Source: JBDRKE01 sp043814315
GTDB lineage: Bacteria; Omnitrophota; Gorgyraeia; Gygaellales; Profunditerraquicolaceae
Length of the DNA stretch: 50,629 bases
Assembly (NCBI GenBank): GCA_043814315.1
Contig: JBDRKE010000003.1
Span: 1-50,629, forward strand
Direction of reading: 5' to 3'
The stretch's first letter is position 1; every line of letters starts with the position of its first letter. Position numbers and translations under genes: made by a program. Of the stretch, positions 1 through 6,646 are shown one piece after another. Under the pieces are notes generated by a model that saw only the letters and a list, made by a program, of their open reading frames with translations, was not told the origin of the DNA and searched no databases.

Positions 1-37
1 ACCCGGGCCTGACAGCCCTAACAGAAAGGATACGCCT

Positions 38-1270
38 ATGCAATACGTTACTACAGACAATAGTTTACGACGCCGTTGGGCTAGGGTCAATGAGTTTTTT
101 CAATGTACCCAGGAAGAAAACTTCTGGGTAGATATCAACCACTACCTGCGCCGGCTGGTTAAAGGCGTTATCGAAGTCAGCCTGGATGAAGAAATGATCC
201 AATACATGCAGACACAACCTTATCAAAGAACCAATAAATCAAATCGCCTGGATTACCGTAACGGGCACTATTGCCGTAATCTCGATACTACCTTAGGCCC
301 TGTGGAACAGATTGCTGTCCCCCGCTCAAGGCGAGGATTATTTAGGCCATCTGTTTTCCAGCGATATCAAAGGCGCCAAGATGCCGTCAATACGGCCGTC
401 TGCAACGTATTCCTGCGCGGTATATCCACCCGGGACGTCGCAGGGGCCTTAAAGCCGTTACTCAACACTACCCTCTCGGCTTCGACAGTATCCAGAATCA
501 CTAAGCGGCTTAACCCTTTAGTGAAGCAATTCCACGAGCGAAAGTTGCTCGATGAATATCAGTTCTTATTCCTCGACGGAATTACTATCTCGGTCAAGGG
601 CTCTCTCAAGGCGAAAAAGATACTTGTGTTAGTAGCCTATGGCATTACCATATTCGGCAAAAAAGAGCTGATTGCCTTTAGGATCGCCAACGCAGAATCA
701 ACTCCTGCCTGTGAGAGCTTCCTGAATGACCTGTTCAGGCGCGGGCTTGAAGGCAAAAACCTTAAGATGATTATAACCGACGGCTCAAAAGGCTTCATCG
801 CAGCCATTGAATTAGTCTATCCCCACGCTAAACATCAACGCTGCTGGGTGCATAAACTCCGCAATGCCACCAAACATCTCAAAAAAGCAGACATTAAACC
901 TTTTAAGGCCGATGCACGAAAGATTTACAACGCTTCAACCCATCGGGAAGCCGTAGCTGCCTTCAAAACATTACGGAATCATTGGAAAAGTATTGCTCCG
1001 GATGCCGTAAATTGTCTTGAGCGCGACATAGACAATCTTTTAGCCTTCTTGACTATACCTATTAAAGAACAATATCGAGCCTTTATTCGCCGTCAGATTC
1101 GCACCACTAACATCATTGAACGCTCATTCCGCGAAGTCAGGCGTAGAACTAGGCCCATGGGATGCTTTACTAACTACGATAGCGTAAGCCGTATAATTTA
1201 CGCTATTTTTAACCGTCTAAACTCCAAATGGCAAGAGAAACCTTTAAAGCAATTTACACAATTTATTTGA
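38..1270 (+). CDS. IS256-family (Mutator-like) DDE transposase
   Basis: The 410-residue protein has the layout of IS256-family transposases, which move their element by cut-and-paste or copy-paste with an RNase H-fold DDE core. Seen: first Asp in FLDGI (D180), second in IITDGSKG (D248), the family hallmark CWVH (C269-H272) with KLRN after it, and the catalytic Glu in NIIERSFREVRRRTRPMG (E361). Length is normal for the family (about 400) and the frame is intact, so it could be active. The start has a weak AGAAAGGA purine run 7-8 nt upstream. Only 37 bases lie before the gene, so the left end may lie outside the window, and I could not find a convincing inverted repeat between positions 1-37 and the region after 1270. 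The gene sits at the edge of the window, where assemblies often break. Confidence 0.93.
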   Translation: MQYVTTDNSLRRRWARVNEFFQCTQEENFWVDINHYLRRLVKGVIEVSLDEEMIQYMQTQPYQRTNKSNRLDYRNGHYCRNLDTTLGPVEQIAVPRSRRGLFRPSVFQRYQRRQDAVNTAVCNVFLRGISTRDVAGALKPLLNTTLSASTVSRITKRLNPLVKQFHERKLLDEYQFLFLDGITISVKGSLKAKKILVLVAYGITIFGKKELIAFRIANAESTPACESFLNDLFRRGLEGKNLKMIITDGSKGFIAAIELVYPHAKHQRCWVHKLRNATKHLKKADIKPFKADARKIYNASTHREAVAAFKTLRNHWKSIAPDAVNCLERDIDNLLAFLTIPIKEQYRAFIRRQIRTTNIIERSFREVRRRTRPMGCFTNYDSVSRIIYAIFNRLNSKWQEKPLKQFTQFI

Positions 1271-1374
1271 CATTACCAAATCACAAAATTCTTACGTTAG
1301 ATTTCGTCTCTCCTTGCGTCTATTAAGTGAGGGCATATGAAGACACGGGGGATTACAGTCAAAGGGAGGCTAAA

Positions 1375-1926
1375 ATGACTAACATGCTTTCTGTAGAAGT
1401 TGTCGCTACAAAAATCTTTGAAGTCAGAGGCAAAAAAGTAATGCTTGATTCAGATTTAGCCAGGCTTTACGGAGTCACAACTAAAAGATTAAACGAGCAG
1501 GTGAGAAGAAATATGAAGAGGTTCCCCAATGACTTTATGTATCAGCTTATAAGACAAGAAGTTGCAATCTTGAGGTTGCAATTTGCGACCTCAAGATGGG
1601 GTGGCAAAAGATACCTTCTCTATGTATTCACTGAGCAAGGAGTCGCTATGCTCTCCAGTGTATTAAATAGCGAAAGAGCCATTCAGGTTAACATCATGAT
1701 TATGCGCGCCTTTGTGAAACTGAAAGAGCTGCTTTTGACTCATAAGGATTTAGCCATAAAGCTGGAAACTCTGGAAAGAAAATACTCAGATCGCGATGAA
1801 AAGATCCAGAAGTACTCGAGGCCATGCGCCAGTTGGTGCTTCCGCCCGACGCGCCAAAAAGAAAAATCGGATTTCATGCTTATTAAAAGGTTGATTTATC
1901 TAATGAAAAAAGGTAAAATAACGTAA
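1375..1926 (+). CDS. ORF6N domain protein with frameshifted C-terminus
   Basis: ORF6N proteins are small putative DNA-binding proteins of phage origin, often scattered in bacterial accessory regions. Seen: the N-terminal signature EVRGKKVMLDSDLARLYGV, then RLNEQVRRNMKRFPNDFMYQL and the FTEQGVAMLSSVLNSERAIQVNIMIMRAFVKL block. The ATG at 1375 is preceded by AAAGGGAGG, so the upstream in-frame GTG at 1327 is not needed. The C-terminus is broken: after EKIQ the frame runs into unrelated residues, whereas the next frame from 1812 reads VLEAMRQLVLPPDAPKRKIG and stops at 1884-1886, which is the ending expected for this family. One base is missing near 1810-1812. A 13-codon frame (ATG 1337, stop 1376-1378) overlaps the start codon and could be a leader or chance. 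The N-terminal domain is complete, so partial function is possible. Confidence 0.85.
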   Translation: MTNMLSVEVVATKIFEVRGKKVMLDSDLARLYGVTTKRLNEQVRRNMKRFPNDFMYQLIRQEVAILRLQFATSRWGGKRYLLYVFTEQGVAMLSSVLNSERAIQVNIMIMRAFVKLKELLLTHKDLAIKLETLERKYSDRDEKIQKYSRPCASWCFRPTRQKEKSDFMLIKRLIYLMKKGKIT

Positions 1927-1927
1927 G

Positions 1928-2038
1928 CGTAAAAGTTAAAACTCAAAGCGCAAAACTGAAACTCAAAGTTCAAAACTATCTTGAGTTTTAAGTTTTACAC
2001 TTTAGTTTTGCGCTTTTAGCTTTGCACTTTGCACTAAA
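1928..2038 (+). repeat. Palindromic element, AAAGCGCAAAACT type
   Basis: The gap between the ORF6N gene and the DUF3786 gene is one imperfect palindrome. The left arm is a run of degenerate units of about 7 nt (AACTCAA, AGCGCAA, AACTGAA) and the right arm carries the complement, including AGTTTTGCGCTTT. The right arm runs up to the next start codon at 2040. A second member of this type lies at 35200-35285. Confidence 0.8.
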
Positions 2039-2039
2039 T

Positions 2040-2591
2040 ATGAGCTACGACATTGCGATCAATAAGGCGTGGGAGGAGTTGGGAAAGTTAAAGTCGGCCA
2101 AGGATTTGTCCGTTAAGTTCCTGGCGGATGAATTCACGGTAGATTTTGAGAATAGAAAAGTGCTGTCTTTATCCTGCAACGCGCCTGCAAAGGATTTTAC
2201 CGCTATTCTCATCCTGCATTATCTGGCTAAGAAACTCGAAGGCTTGCCTAGCCTAACAGGGGAGTGGCTTGGTTTCAAGGAATTATCGGGCATTGAGGGT
2301 TACAAAGACGCTTTTAAGAAGCGCTCTCTAGAGCCGATTATCAGAAAATACGGCAAGAATCCTCAAGAGTTGCTTTCTGTATTGGATAGGTTGCCTGGAA
2401 AAAGAGTGGATCAGGCGGATATGGCAATCGTGCTCGAGGCTTTTGAAGGGGTGCCTGTGATGGTTCTGATGTGGCGGCCGGATGAGGAATTCGGCCCTGA
2501 AGCGAATATGCTTTTTGATAAAAGCATCTCGGGAATCTTTTGCACAGAGGATATCGTGGTATTGGCAGGGATTGTCGCAAGTCAACTATAG
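2040..2591 (+). CDS. DUF3786 domain protein
   Basis: The 183-residue soluble protein resembles the DUF3786 family, found mostly in anaerobes and of unknown function; some members are encoded near corrinoid or metal enzymes. Seen: N-terminal SYDIAINKAWEEL, a central VDFENRKVLSLSCNAPAKD, a LHYLAKK helix and the family-like WLGFKELSGIEGYKDAFKKR. The C-terminal part holds MVLMWRPDEEFGPEANMLFDKS, typical of the family. I chose ATG 2040 over the upstream ATG 2022 because the upstream residues come from the repeat arm. There is no Shine-Dalgarno before 2040. The next gene is 158 bases away across another repeat, so no operon partner can be named. No signal peptide or membrane segment is visible. Confidence 0.75.
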   Translation: MSYDIAINKAWEELGKLKSAKDLSVKFLADEFTVDFENRKVLSLSCNAPAKDFTAILILHYLAKKLEGLPSLTGEWLGFKELSGIEGYKDAFKKRSLEPIIRKYGKNPQELLSVLDRLPGKRVDQADMAIVLEAFEGVPVMVLMWRPDEEFGPEANMLFDKSISGIFCTEDIVVLAGIVASQL

Positions 2592-2592
2592 A

Positions 2593-2735
2593 TTGGAGAA
2601 ATTACAAATCACAAATTCCAATATACAAACAAAATATCAATATCGAAATCGCAATTTACAAAGGTTTTTGTGATTTGTTTATCGGGTATTGTGGTTTGTT
2701 TGTGATTTGTGTATTGTGATTTGGGATTTTTACCT
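2593..2735 (+). repeat. Palindromic element, ACAAATCACAAATT type
   Basis: This gap is a long imperfect palindrome: the A-rich left arm (words such as ACAAATCACAAATTCCAA, ATACAAACAAA) is matched by the T-rich right arm (TTTGTGATTTG, TATTGTGGTTTG). The two arms meet near 2660-2665. The same design recurs at 28250-28385. The next gene keeps its own ribosome-binding site (GGGAGG at 2739-2744) beyond the element. Confidence 0.8.
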
Positions 2736-2749
2736 AATGGGAGGCATAG

Positions 2750-3322
2750 TTGAGAAAAATAAATAAACTGATTTTTATACTAGTTTCATTCTTGGCGTTG
2801 ATAGCTTTTCAGGCCTGCAGCAAAGAGAACTTCTCCATCAATACCCGGACAGGAGCCAGATACAGGATTCCTTTTGGCGCAGGAAAGACAGTTGATTATA
2901 CTGATGTCCTGGTGACGCGGGCTGTGGACGGAGATACCTTGCAACTGGAAACAGGGGAGAGAGTGAGGCTCATCGGTATTGATACGCCTGAGATGCATGA
3001 GTCCAATAAATTATACCGGGATAGCGAAAGGTCACAGCAGGATATCGAGGCGATCAAGGCCATGGGAAGAGAATCTTATGGCTTTACGAAAAAATTAGTG
3101 GAAGGTAAGCGCGTCAGTCTTGAGTTTGATGTGGAAAAACAGGATATATACAAGAGAATGCTGGCTTATGTTTATTTAAAGGATGGCACATTTGTAAACG
3201 CGGAAATCGTTAAACAAGGGTACGCTTCTTTGATGACCTATCCGCCGAATGTCAAATACGCGGATTTATTCGTAAAGCTATATCGAGAAGCTCGGGAAAA
3301 TAATCGTGGACTTTGGAAATAG
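2750..3322 (+). CDS. Secreted thermonuclease-like (SNase) protein
   Basis: The 190-residue protein is a staphylococcal-nuclease-type enzyme, expected to cut DNA or RNA phosphodiester bonds with Ca2+. Seen: a hydrophobic N-terminus (KLIFILVSFLALIAFQAC) that looks like a signal peptide ending in a Cys at about residue 23, so possibly a lipoprotein, although FQAC is a poor lipobox. The SNase fold follows, with VDGDTLQL, the active-site stretch RVRLIGIDTPEMHE and the second arginine region DIYKRMLAYVYLKDG, then NAEIVKQGYA and the C-terminal ARENNRGLW. The start codon is TTG at 2750, supported by GGGAGG 6 nt upstream. It acts outside the cytoplasm, likely in nucleic-acid scavenging or defence. It stands alone between a palindromic element and a GC-rich inverted repeat. 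Confidence 0.88.
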   Translation: MRKINKLIFILVSFLALIAFQACSKENFSINTRTGARYRIPFGAGKTVDYTDVLVTRAVDGDTLQLETGERVRLIGIDTPEMHESNKLYRDSERSQQDIEAIKAMGRESYGFTKKLVEGKRVSLEFDVEKQDIYKRMLAYVYLKDGTFVNAEIVKQGYASLMTYPPNVKYADLFVKLYREARENNRGLWK

Positions 3323-3390
3323 TCCCGCCTCGTAATATGTGTTAAGATTCTCACGGATAATTTTGACACGCTCGGCGGGATCTCGCTAAA
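3321..3390 (+). repeat. GC-rich inverted repeat (TCCCGCC ... GGCGGGA)
   Basis: TCCCGCC at 3323-3329 is the complement of GGCGGGA at 3374-3380, enclosing a 44-base loop. The 15-mer GGCGGGATCTCGCTA (3374-3388) recurs with one change at 22911-22925 inside another inverted repeat that also begins with TCCCGCC, so the two look like one repeat family. No T-tract follows, so it is not a typical terminator. Confidence 0.55.
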
Positions 3391-3422
3391 TAGAAACTTT
3401 TTGTGCTTGGGAGGAGGTCATT

Positions 3423-4466
3423 ATGTTAAGGTACTTAACGGCAGGGGAATCGCATGGCAGGGGGATTTTGGCCATTCTGGAAGGTCTTCCTGCAGGGCTA
3501 AAGCTGCAGCTGGATAAAATCAACCAGGAATTAAAGCGCAGGCAGCAAGGATTCGGTCGCGGTAAACGCATGCAAATCGAGAAGGACCGGGCCCAGATCT
3601 TATCCGGACTGAAAAACAGCCGTACCCTGGGCAGCCCCGTGGCCCTGCTGATCTTAAATAAAGATTTCAGCATTGAAAGACTTAAGAAAGTGATGAACCC
3701 AAGGCCAGGCCATGCGGATCTGGCGGGCTTTTTAAAATACGGGTTCAGCGATATAAGGGATGTGCTGGAGCGGGCCTCAGCCAGAAGCACCGTAGCTACC
3801 GTAGGCATCGGCGCCCTATGCAAGATACTTTTAGGAGAATTGGGTATTCGCATATCCAGTAAGGCGCTTTCTATCGGAGGAGAAAATTCTCCTCAGGCTA
3901 TGAAAGATAAAATCCGGGAAGCGGTTCAATCCAGAGATACGGTGGGAGGAGTTTTTGAGGTAACAGCCAAAGGTGTTCCCGTGGGCCTGGGCAGCTATGT
4001 GCAGCCTGACAGGCGCCTTGATGCAAGATTAGCGCAAGGCATTATGTCTATCCCGGGGGTCAAGGGCTTGGAGATCGGCTTGGGGTTTGGATATGCCGTA
4101 AGCTTTGGATCCGAGGTTCATGATGCGATTTATCATGATAAAAAGAAAGGGTACTTTCGTAAGACCAATAATGCCGGCGGTATTGAAGGAGGGATCTCTA
4201 ACGGAGAACCTATCATTTTACGCGCCTGCATGAAGCCCATCTCCACCTTAATGCATCCCTTGGACTCCGTCAATATTTCTACTAAGAAACCTGCGAAGGC
4301 AGCTGTGGAGCGAACGGACATTTGCGTGGTGGAAGCCGCAGGAGTGGTGGCGGAATCAGCGGCCGCGTTTGTTTTAGCGGATGCGCTGCTTGAAAAATTC
4401 GGCGGGGACAGTCTTTCGGATATAAAGCTGGCTTACCGGAATTATCAAAAAAGAGCCGGTTCTTAA
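3423..4466 (+). CDS. aroC: Chorismate synthase
   Basis: AroC converts 5-enolpyruvylshikimate-3-phosphate to chorismate, the last step of the shikimate pathway, using reduced FMN without net redox change. The 347-residue cytoplasmic protein carries the family signatures: GESHGRG at 8-14, the basic stretch RRQQGFGRGKRM near 39-50, RPGHADL at 94-100 and ERASARSTVATVGIGA near 116-131. The C-terminal part includes SNGEPIILRACMKPISTL and a late RTDICVVEAAG motif. Length is normal for the short bacterial form. The start has a strong site (GGGAGGAGG) about 6 nt upstream. AroK lies downstream after spoVG, so two shikimate-pathway genes are close together but separated by a repeat and a regulator. Confidence 0.97.
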   Translation: MLRYLTAGESHGRGILAILEGLPAGLKLQLDKINQELKRRQQGFGRGKRMQIEKDRAQILSGLKNSRTLGSPVALLILNKDFSIERLKKVMNPRPGHADLAGFLKYGFSDIRDVLERASARSTVATVGIGALCKILLGELGIRISSKALSIGGENSPQAMKDKIREAVQSRDTVGGVFEVTAKGVPVGLGSYVQPDRRLDARLAQGIMSIPGVKGLEIGLGFGYAVSFGSEVHDAIYHDKKKGYFRKTNNAGGIEGGISNGEPIILRACMKPISTLMHPLDSVNISTKKPAKAAVERTDICVVEAAGVVAESAAAFVLADALLEKFGGDSLSDIKLAYRNYQKRAGS

Positions 4467-4480
4467 AAAAAATGTGTTAG

Positions 4481-4527
4481 AAAATCACTCCCCTTGCGTC
4501 TATTAGAGTAAGAAGGGGGGTGATTTT
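4481..4527 (+). promoter_or_regulatory. Hairpin enclosing the spoVG ribosome-binding site
   Basis: Bases 4481-4495 (AAAATCACTCCCCTT) pair with 4513-4527 (AAGGGGGGTGATTTT) over 15 positions with one G-U wobble, leaving a 17-base loop. The right arm contains the only Shine-Dalgarno-like run (GGGGGG, 4515-4520) and ends directly at the ATG. In RNA this would hide the ribosome-binding site. That makes a thermosensor-like or protein-controlled switch possible; that role is inference. Confidence 0.6.
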
Positions 4528-4782
4528 ATGAAAGAAGACGCTATAACGGTCAACAGAATCTACAAGTTCGAAGGAGATTCAAAGCTAAAGGCTTTTGTGG
4601 ATATTTCTTTGGGGGGCGTCATCGTGAAGGGCTTGCGTATTGTGAATGGCAGCAAGGGTCTGTTTGTAAGCATGCCCAGACATCAAGGAAAGGACGGTAA
4701 GTGGTATAATACCGTTTATCCTGCCACAAAGGAATTGCAGCAGGAGTTAAGCGATCTGGTATTAGCAGCCTACCAGGAGTGA
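4528..4782 (+). CDS. spoVG: SpoVG family RNA/DNA-binding regulator
   Basis: SpoVG proteins are small nucleic-acid-binding regulators, named for septation control in Bacillus but widespread in non-sporulating bacteria, where they bind RNA and DNA. The 84-residue protein covers the whole family domain: ITVNRIYKFEGDSKLKAFVDISLGG at the start, then GLRIVNGSKGLFVSMPRHQGKDGKW and a C-terminal Y-P-A-T-K-E-L-Q helix region. The start is fixed by the end of a leader hairpin at 4527. Gene order (aroC - spoVG - aroK) gives no functional clue. The hairpin covering the ribosome-binding site suggests translational control, perhaps autogenous given the family's RNA binding; this is inference. Confidence 0.93.
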   Translation: MKEDAITVNRIYKFEGDSKLKAFVDISLGGVIVKGLRIVNGSKGLFVSMPRHQGKDGKWYNTVYPATKELQQELSDLVLAAYQE

Positions 4783-4796
4783 TGTTTGTGTTTTAA

Positions 4797-4960
4797 GAAT
4801 GACTTGTAGGGTATTGGTTATTGGGGGATTAGGGTTTGGAAATTGGGGATTAGGAGATTAGGGGATGTATTGAGTTTAACTGTTTTCCTAATATCCAAAT
4901 TCCCTAATATCCAAATCCCAATCTCCTGATTACCTAACACCCTATCCCTGAAAAGTCGAA
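4797..4960 (+). repeat. Palindromic element, GGGGATTAGGAG type
   Basis: The gap between spoVG and aroK holds an imperfect palindrome whose left arm is G/T-rich (TTGGGGGATTAGGG, GGGGATTAGGAGATTAGG) and whose right arm is C/A-rich (CCTAATATCCAAATTCCC, CCCAATCTCCTGATTACC). The arms meet near 4880-4885. A related, weaker member is at 42240-42338. It ends about 15 bases before the aroK start, which has no Shine-Dalgarno. Confidence 0.75.
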
Positions 4961-4973
4961 CTTCGATATTAAG

Positions 4974-5546
4974 ATGAATAATATTTACTTAGTTGGGTTC
5001 ATGGGCACGGGAAAAACCTTGGCAGGCAGTGAACTGGCCAGAGAGCTGAAATGGCAGTTTATTGATCTGGATGATTTGATCGAGCTGACTGAAAAACGCA
5101 GTATCCGCGATATTTTCGCTCAACAGGGAGAGGCGTACTTCCGGCGCCTGGAAAAGCACGTTCTCTATAAGGTATCCCGGGAAAAAAATTTCGTGGTGGC
5201 CTGCGGCGGCGGCATCGTGATAGACAAAGATAATATAAAGACCATGGAGGAAACAGGGCTGATTGTTTGTTTGACAGCAACTCCTAAAGTCATATTGAAA
5301 AGAACTTGCGGGTGCACTGACAGGCCCTTATTGAACGTGAAGGACCCTGAAAAACAGATAGAGTTGTTACTTAAATTACGCGCTCCTTATTATGCCAAGG
5401 CTGATAAGACGATCGATACATCCAGGTTGTCCGTGAAACAGATAGTCGACAGGATAAAGAAGTTAGTTCGGAGTTCGCAGTTCGTAGTTCGTAGTAAAAT
5501 CAAAAGCAAAACTAAAATCAAAAGCAAAAGCAAAAAGAAGAAATGA
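4974..5546 (+). CDS. aroK: Shikimate kinase with repeat-derived tail
   Basis: AroK phosphorylates shikimate with ATP in the shikimate pathway. Seen: P-loop GFMGTGKT at 8-15, the shikimate-binding IDLDDLIE near 30-37, FRRLEKHVL near 57, the GGG of ACGGGIVI and the lid arginine in CTDRPLL, then LRAPYYAKADKTIDT. The conserved enzyme ends near residue 165. The last 25 or so residues (SSQFVVRSKIKSK and a lysine/serine run) are encoded by repeat DNA at 5463-5540 and are very basic. The stop overlaps the dprA start (ATGA), so coupling is preserved despite the tail. The start lacks a Shine-Dalgarno; the preceding gap is a palindromic element. The tail is probably dispensable; this is inference. Confidence 0.94.
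   Translation: MNNIYLVGFMGTGKTLAGSELARELKWQFIDLDDLIELTEKRSIRDIFAQQGEAYFRRLEKHVLYKVSREKNFVVACGGGIVIDKDNIKTMEETGLIVCLTATPKVILKRTCGCTDRPLLNVKDPEKQIELLLKLRAPYYAKADKTIDTSRLSVKQIVDRIKKLVRSSQFVVRSKIKSKTKIKSKSKKKK
5463..5540 (+). repeat. In-frame repeat DNA at the aroK 3' end
   Basis: A tract of 7-nt units (TTCGGAG, TTCGCAG, TTCGTAG, TTCGTAG) is followed by an A-rich tract (AAAATCAAAAGC, AAAACT, AAAATCAAAAGC). It is translated as the C-terminal tail of shikimate kinase. The first unit is the complement of the AACTCCG units found in the GT9-GT9 linker at 24063-24092. Confidence 0.65.
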
Positions 5547-6646
5547 ATCGTTTTGAGGCTTTTGTAAGTTTAAATCTGGTCAGAGAGATCGGCAGCACGA
5601 GACTGAAGAAATTACTTGAAATCTTTGGTAAGCCGGAGAATATCCTGAAAGCCTGCGTGTCTCATTTGGCCGCAGCCTCAGGTATAGGAGAAAAAAGTGC
5701 GTACAAAATCCGTTCTTTGAAAAAAGAGGACTTGGAGCGCGAACTTTCCCTGGCAAGAAAATTAAATTTAAAGATCATCACTTTAGAAGATAAGGATTAT
5801 CCCGAAAATCTGAAGCACATACCTGATCCTCCCATCGTGCTTTACGTTAAGGGAGAACTTCAAAAAGAAGATAGGTTGGCTATCGGCATCGTGGGTTCAC
5901 GCAGGGCCACTTTTTACGGACTCACTCAGGCAGAAAGATTTGCTTTAGAGTTGTCAGAAAGGTGTTTTACGATTGTTTCGGGCCTGGCGCGCGGCGTAGA
6001 TACCTATGCGCATAAAGGCGCTCTCAAAGCCAAGGGCCGTACCATTGCTGTTATGGGGAGCGGTTTCAATCGTATTTACCCTGAAGAAAATATTGGGCTG
6101 GCCGAGGATATTTTTCAGGCCGGGGCCGTGGTTTCGGAATTTCCCATAGACATGCCTCCTTTAAAGGAAAATTTCCCATGCCGCAACCGCATTATCAGTG
6201 GCTTAAGCTTAGGGGTGTTGGTGGTTGAGGCGGCTAAAACAAGCGGTGCTCTGATAACGGCGGATTTTGCCCTGGAGCAGGGCCGGGAGGTTTTTGCCAT
6301 TCCCGGCAAGGTGGACTCTCATAATTCTTTCGGCACCCTCGGTTTGATCAAAGAAGGCGCAAAATTGGTCTCTAGCGTAGATGATATTCTGGAAGAACTG
6401 AATATGGGAATGGGCTTCCATCAAGAAGCCGCACGGCACGTTCCCCACCCAAGAAATTCAACCTTAAAGGAAACCGAGAGTCTCGTTTATGGCTTGATAT
6501 CCCATGAAACCGTCCTGCTGGATGATATTGTAGAAAAAACAAATATGGATATTTCGAAAATTTCTGATATACTTTTAAGATTGCAAATAAAAAAGCTCAT
6601 ACAGCAATTGCCGGGAAAGCAATTCGTAAGGATTGAAGCGACATGA
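5543..6646 (+). CDS. dprA: DNA processing protein DprA (Smf)
   Basis: DprA protects incoming single-stranded DNA and loads RecA during natural transformation; it also occurs in bacteria not known to be competent. The 367-residue protein has the usual order: an N-terminal SAM/HhH-like region (to about 75), a Rossmann-type DprA core with IGIVGSRRATFYG, the signature VSGLARGVDTYAHKGAL, VMGSGFNRIYPEEN and the SEFP...FPCRNRIISGLS stretch, then TSGALITADFALEQGREVFAIPG. The C-terminal 60 residues form a winged-helix domain (ETVLLDDIVEKTNMDISKISDIL). Start overlaps the aroK stop by ATGA, and its own stop overlaps topA the same way, so aroK-dprA-topA look translationally coupled. dprA next to topA is a common bacterial arrangement. 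Confidence 0.95.
   Translation: MNRFEAFVSLNLVREIGSTRLKKLLEIFGKPENILKACVSHLAAASGIGEKSAYKIRSLKKEDLERELSLARKLNLKIITLEDKDYPENLKHIPDPPIVLYVKGELQKEDRLAIGIVGSRRATFYGLTQAERFALELSERCFTIVSGLARGVDTYAHKGALKAKGRTIAVMGSGFNRIYPEENIGLAEDIFQAGAVVSEFPIDMPPLKENFPCRNRIISGLSLGVLVVEAAKTSGALITADFALEQGREVFAIPGKVDSHNSFGTLGLIKEGAKLVSSVDDILEELNMGMGFHQEAARHVPHPRNSTLKETESLVYGLISHETVLLDDIVEKTNMDISKISDILLRLQIKKLIQQLPGKQFVRIEAT

Noticed and set aside
1267..1295. Outward promoter at the transposase end (TTGACA at 1267-1272)
   Set aside because: At 17 or 18 bases the -10 would be TCTTAC or CTTACG, which is too poor.
1..1330. Terminal inverted repeats of the IS256 element
   Set aside because: No pair of 20 or more matching bases found between positions 1-37 and 1271-1330; the left end may be outside the window.
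1801..1815. Programmed frameshift in the ORF6N gene
   Set aside because: No slippery heptamer or homopolymer at the site; simple loss of one base explains it.
2593..2735. CRISPR-like array from repeated short words
   Set aside because: Words are degenerate, unspaced and arranged as a palindrome, not as direct repeats with unique spacers.
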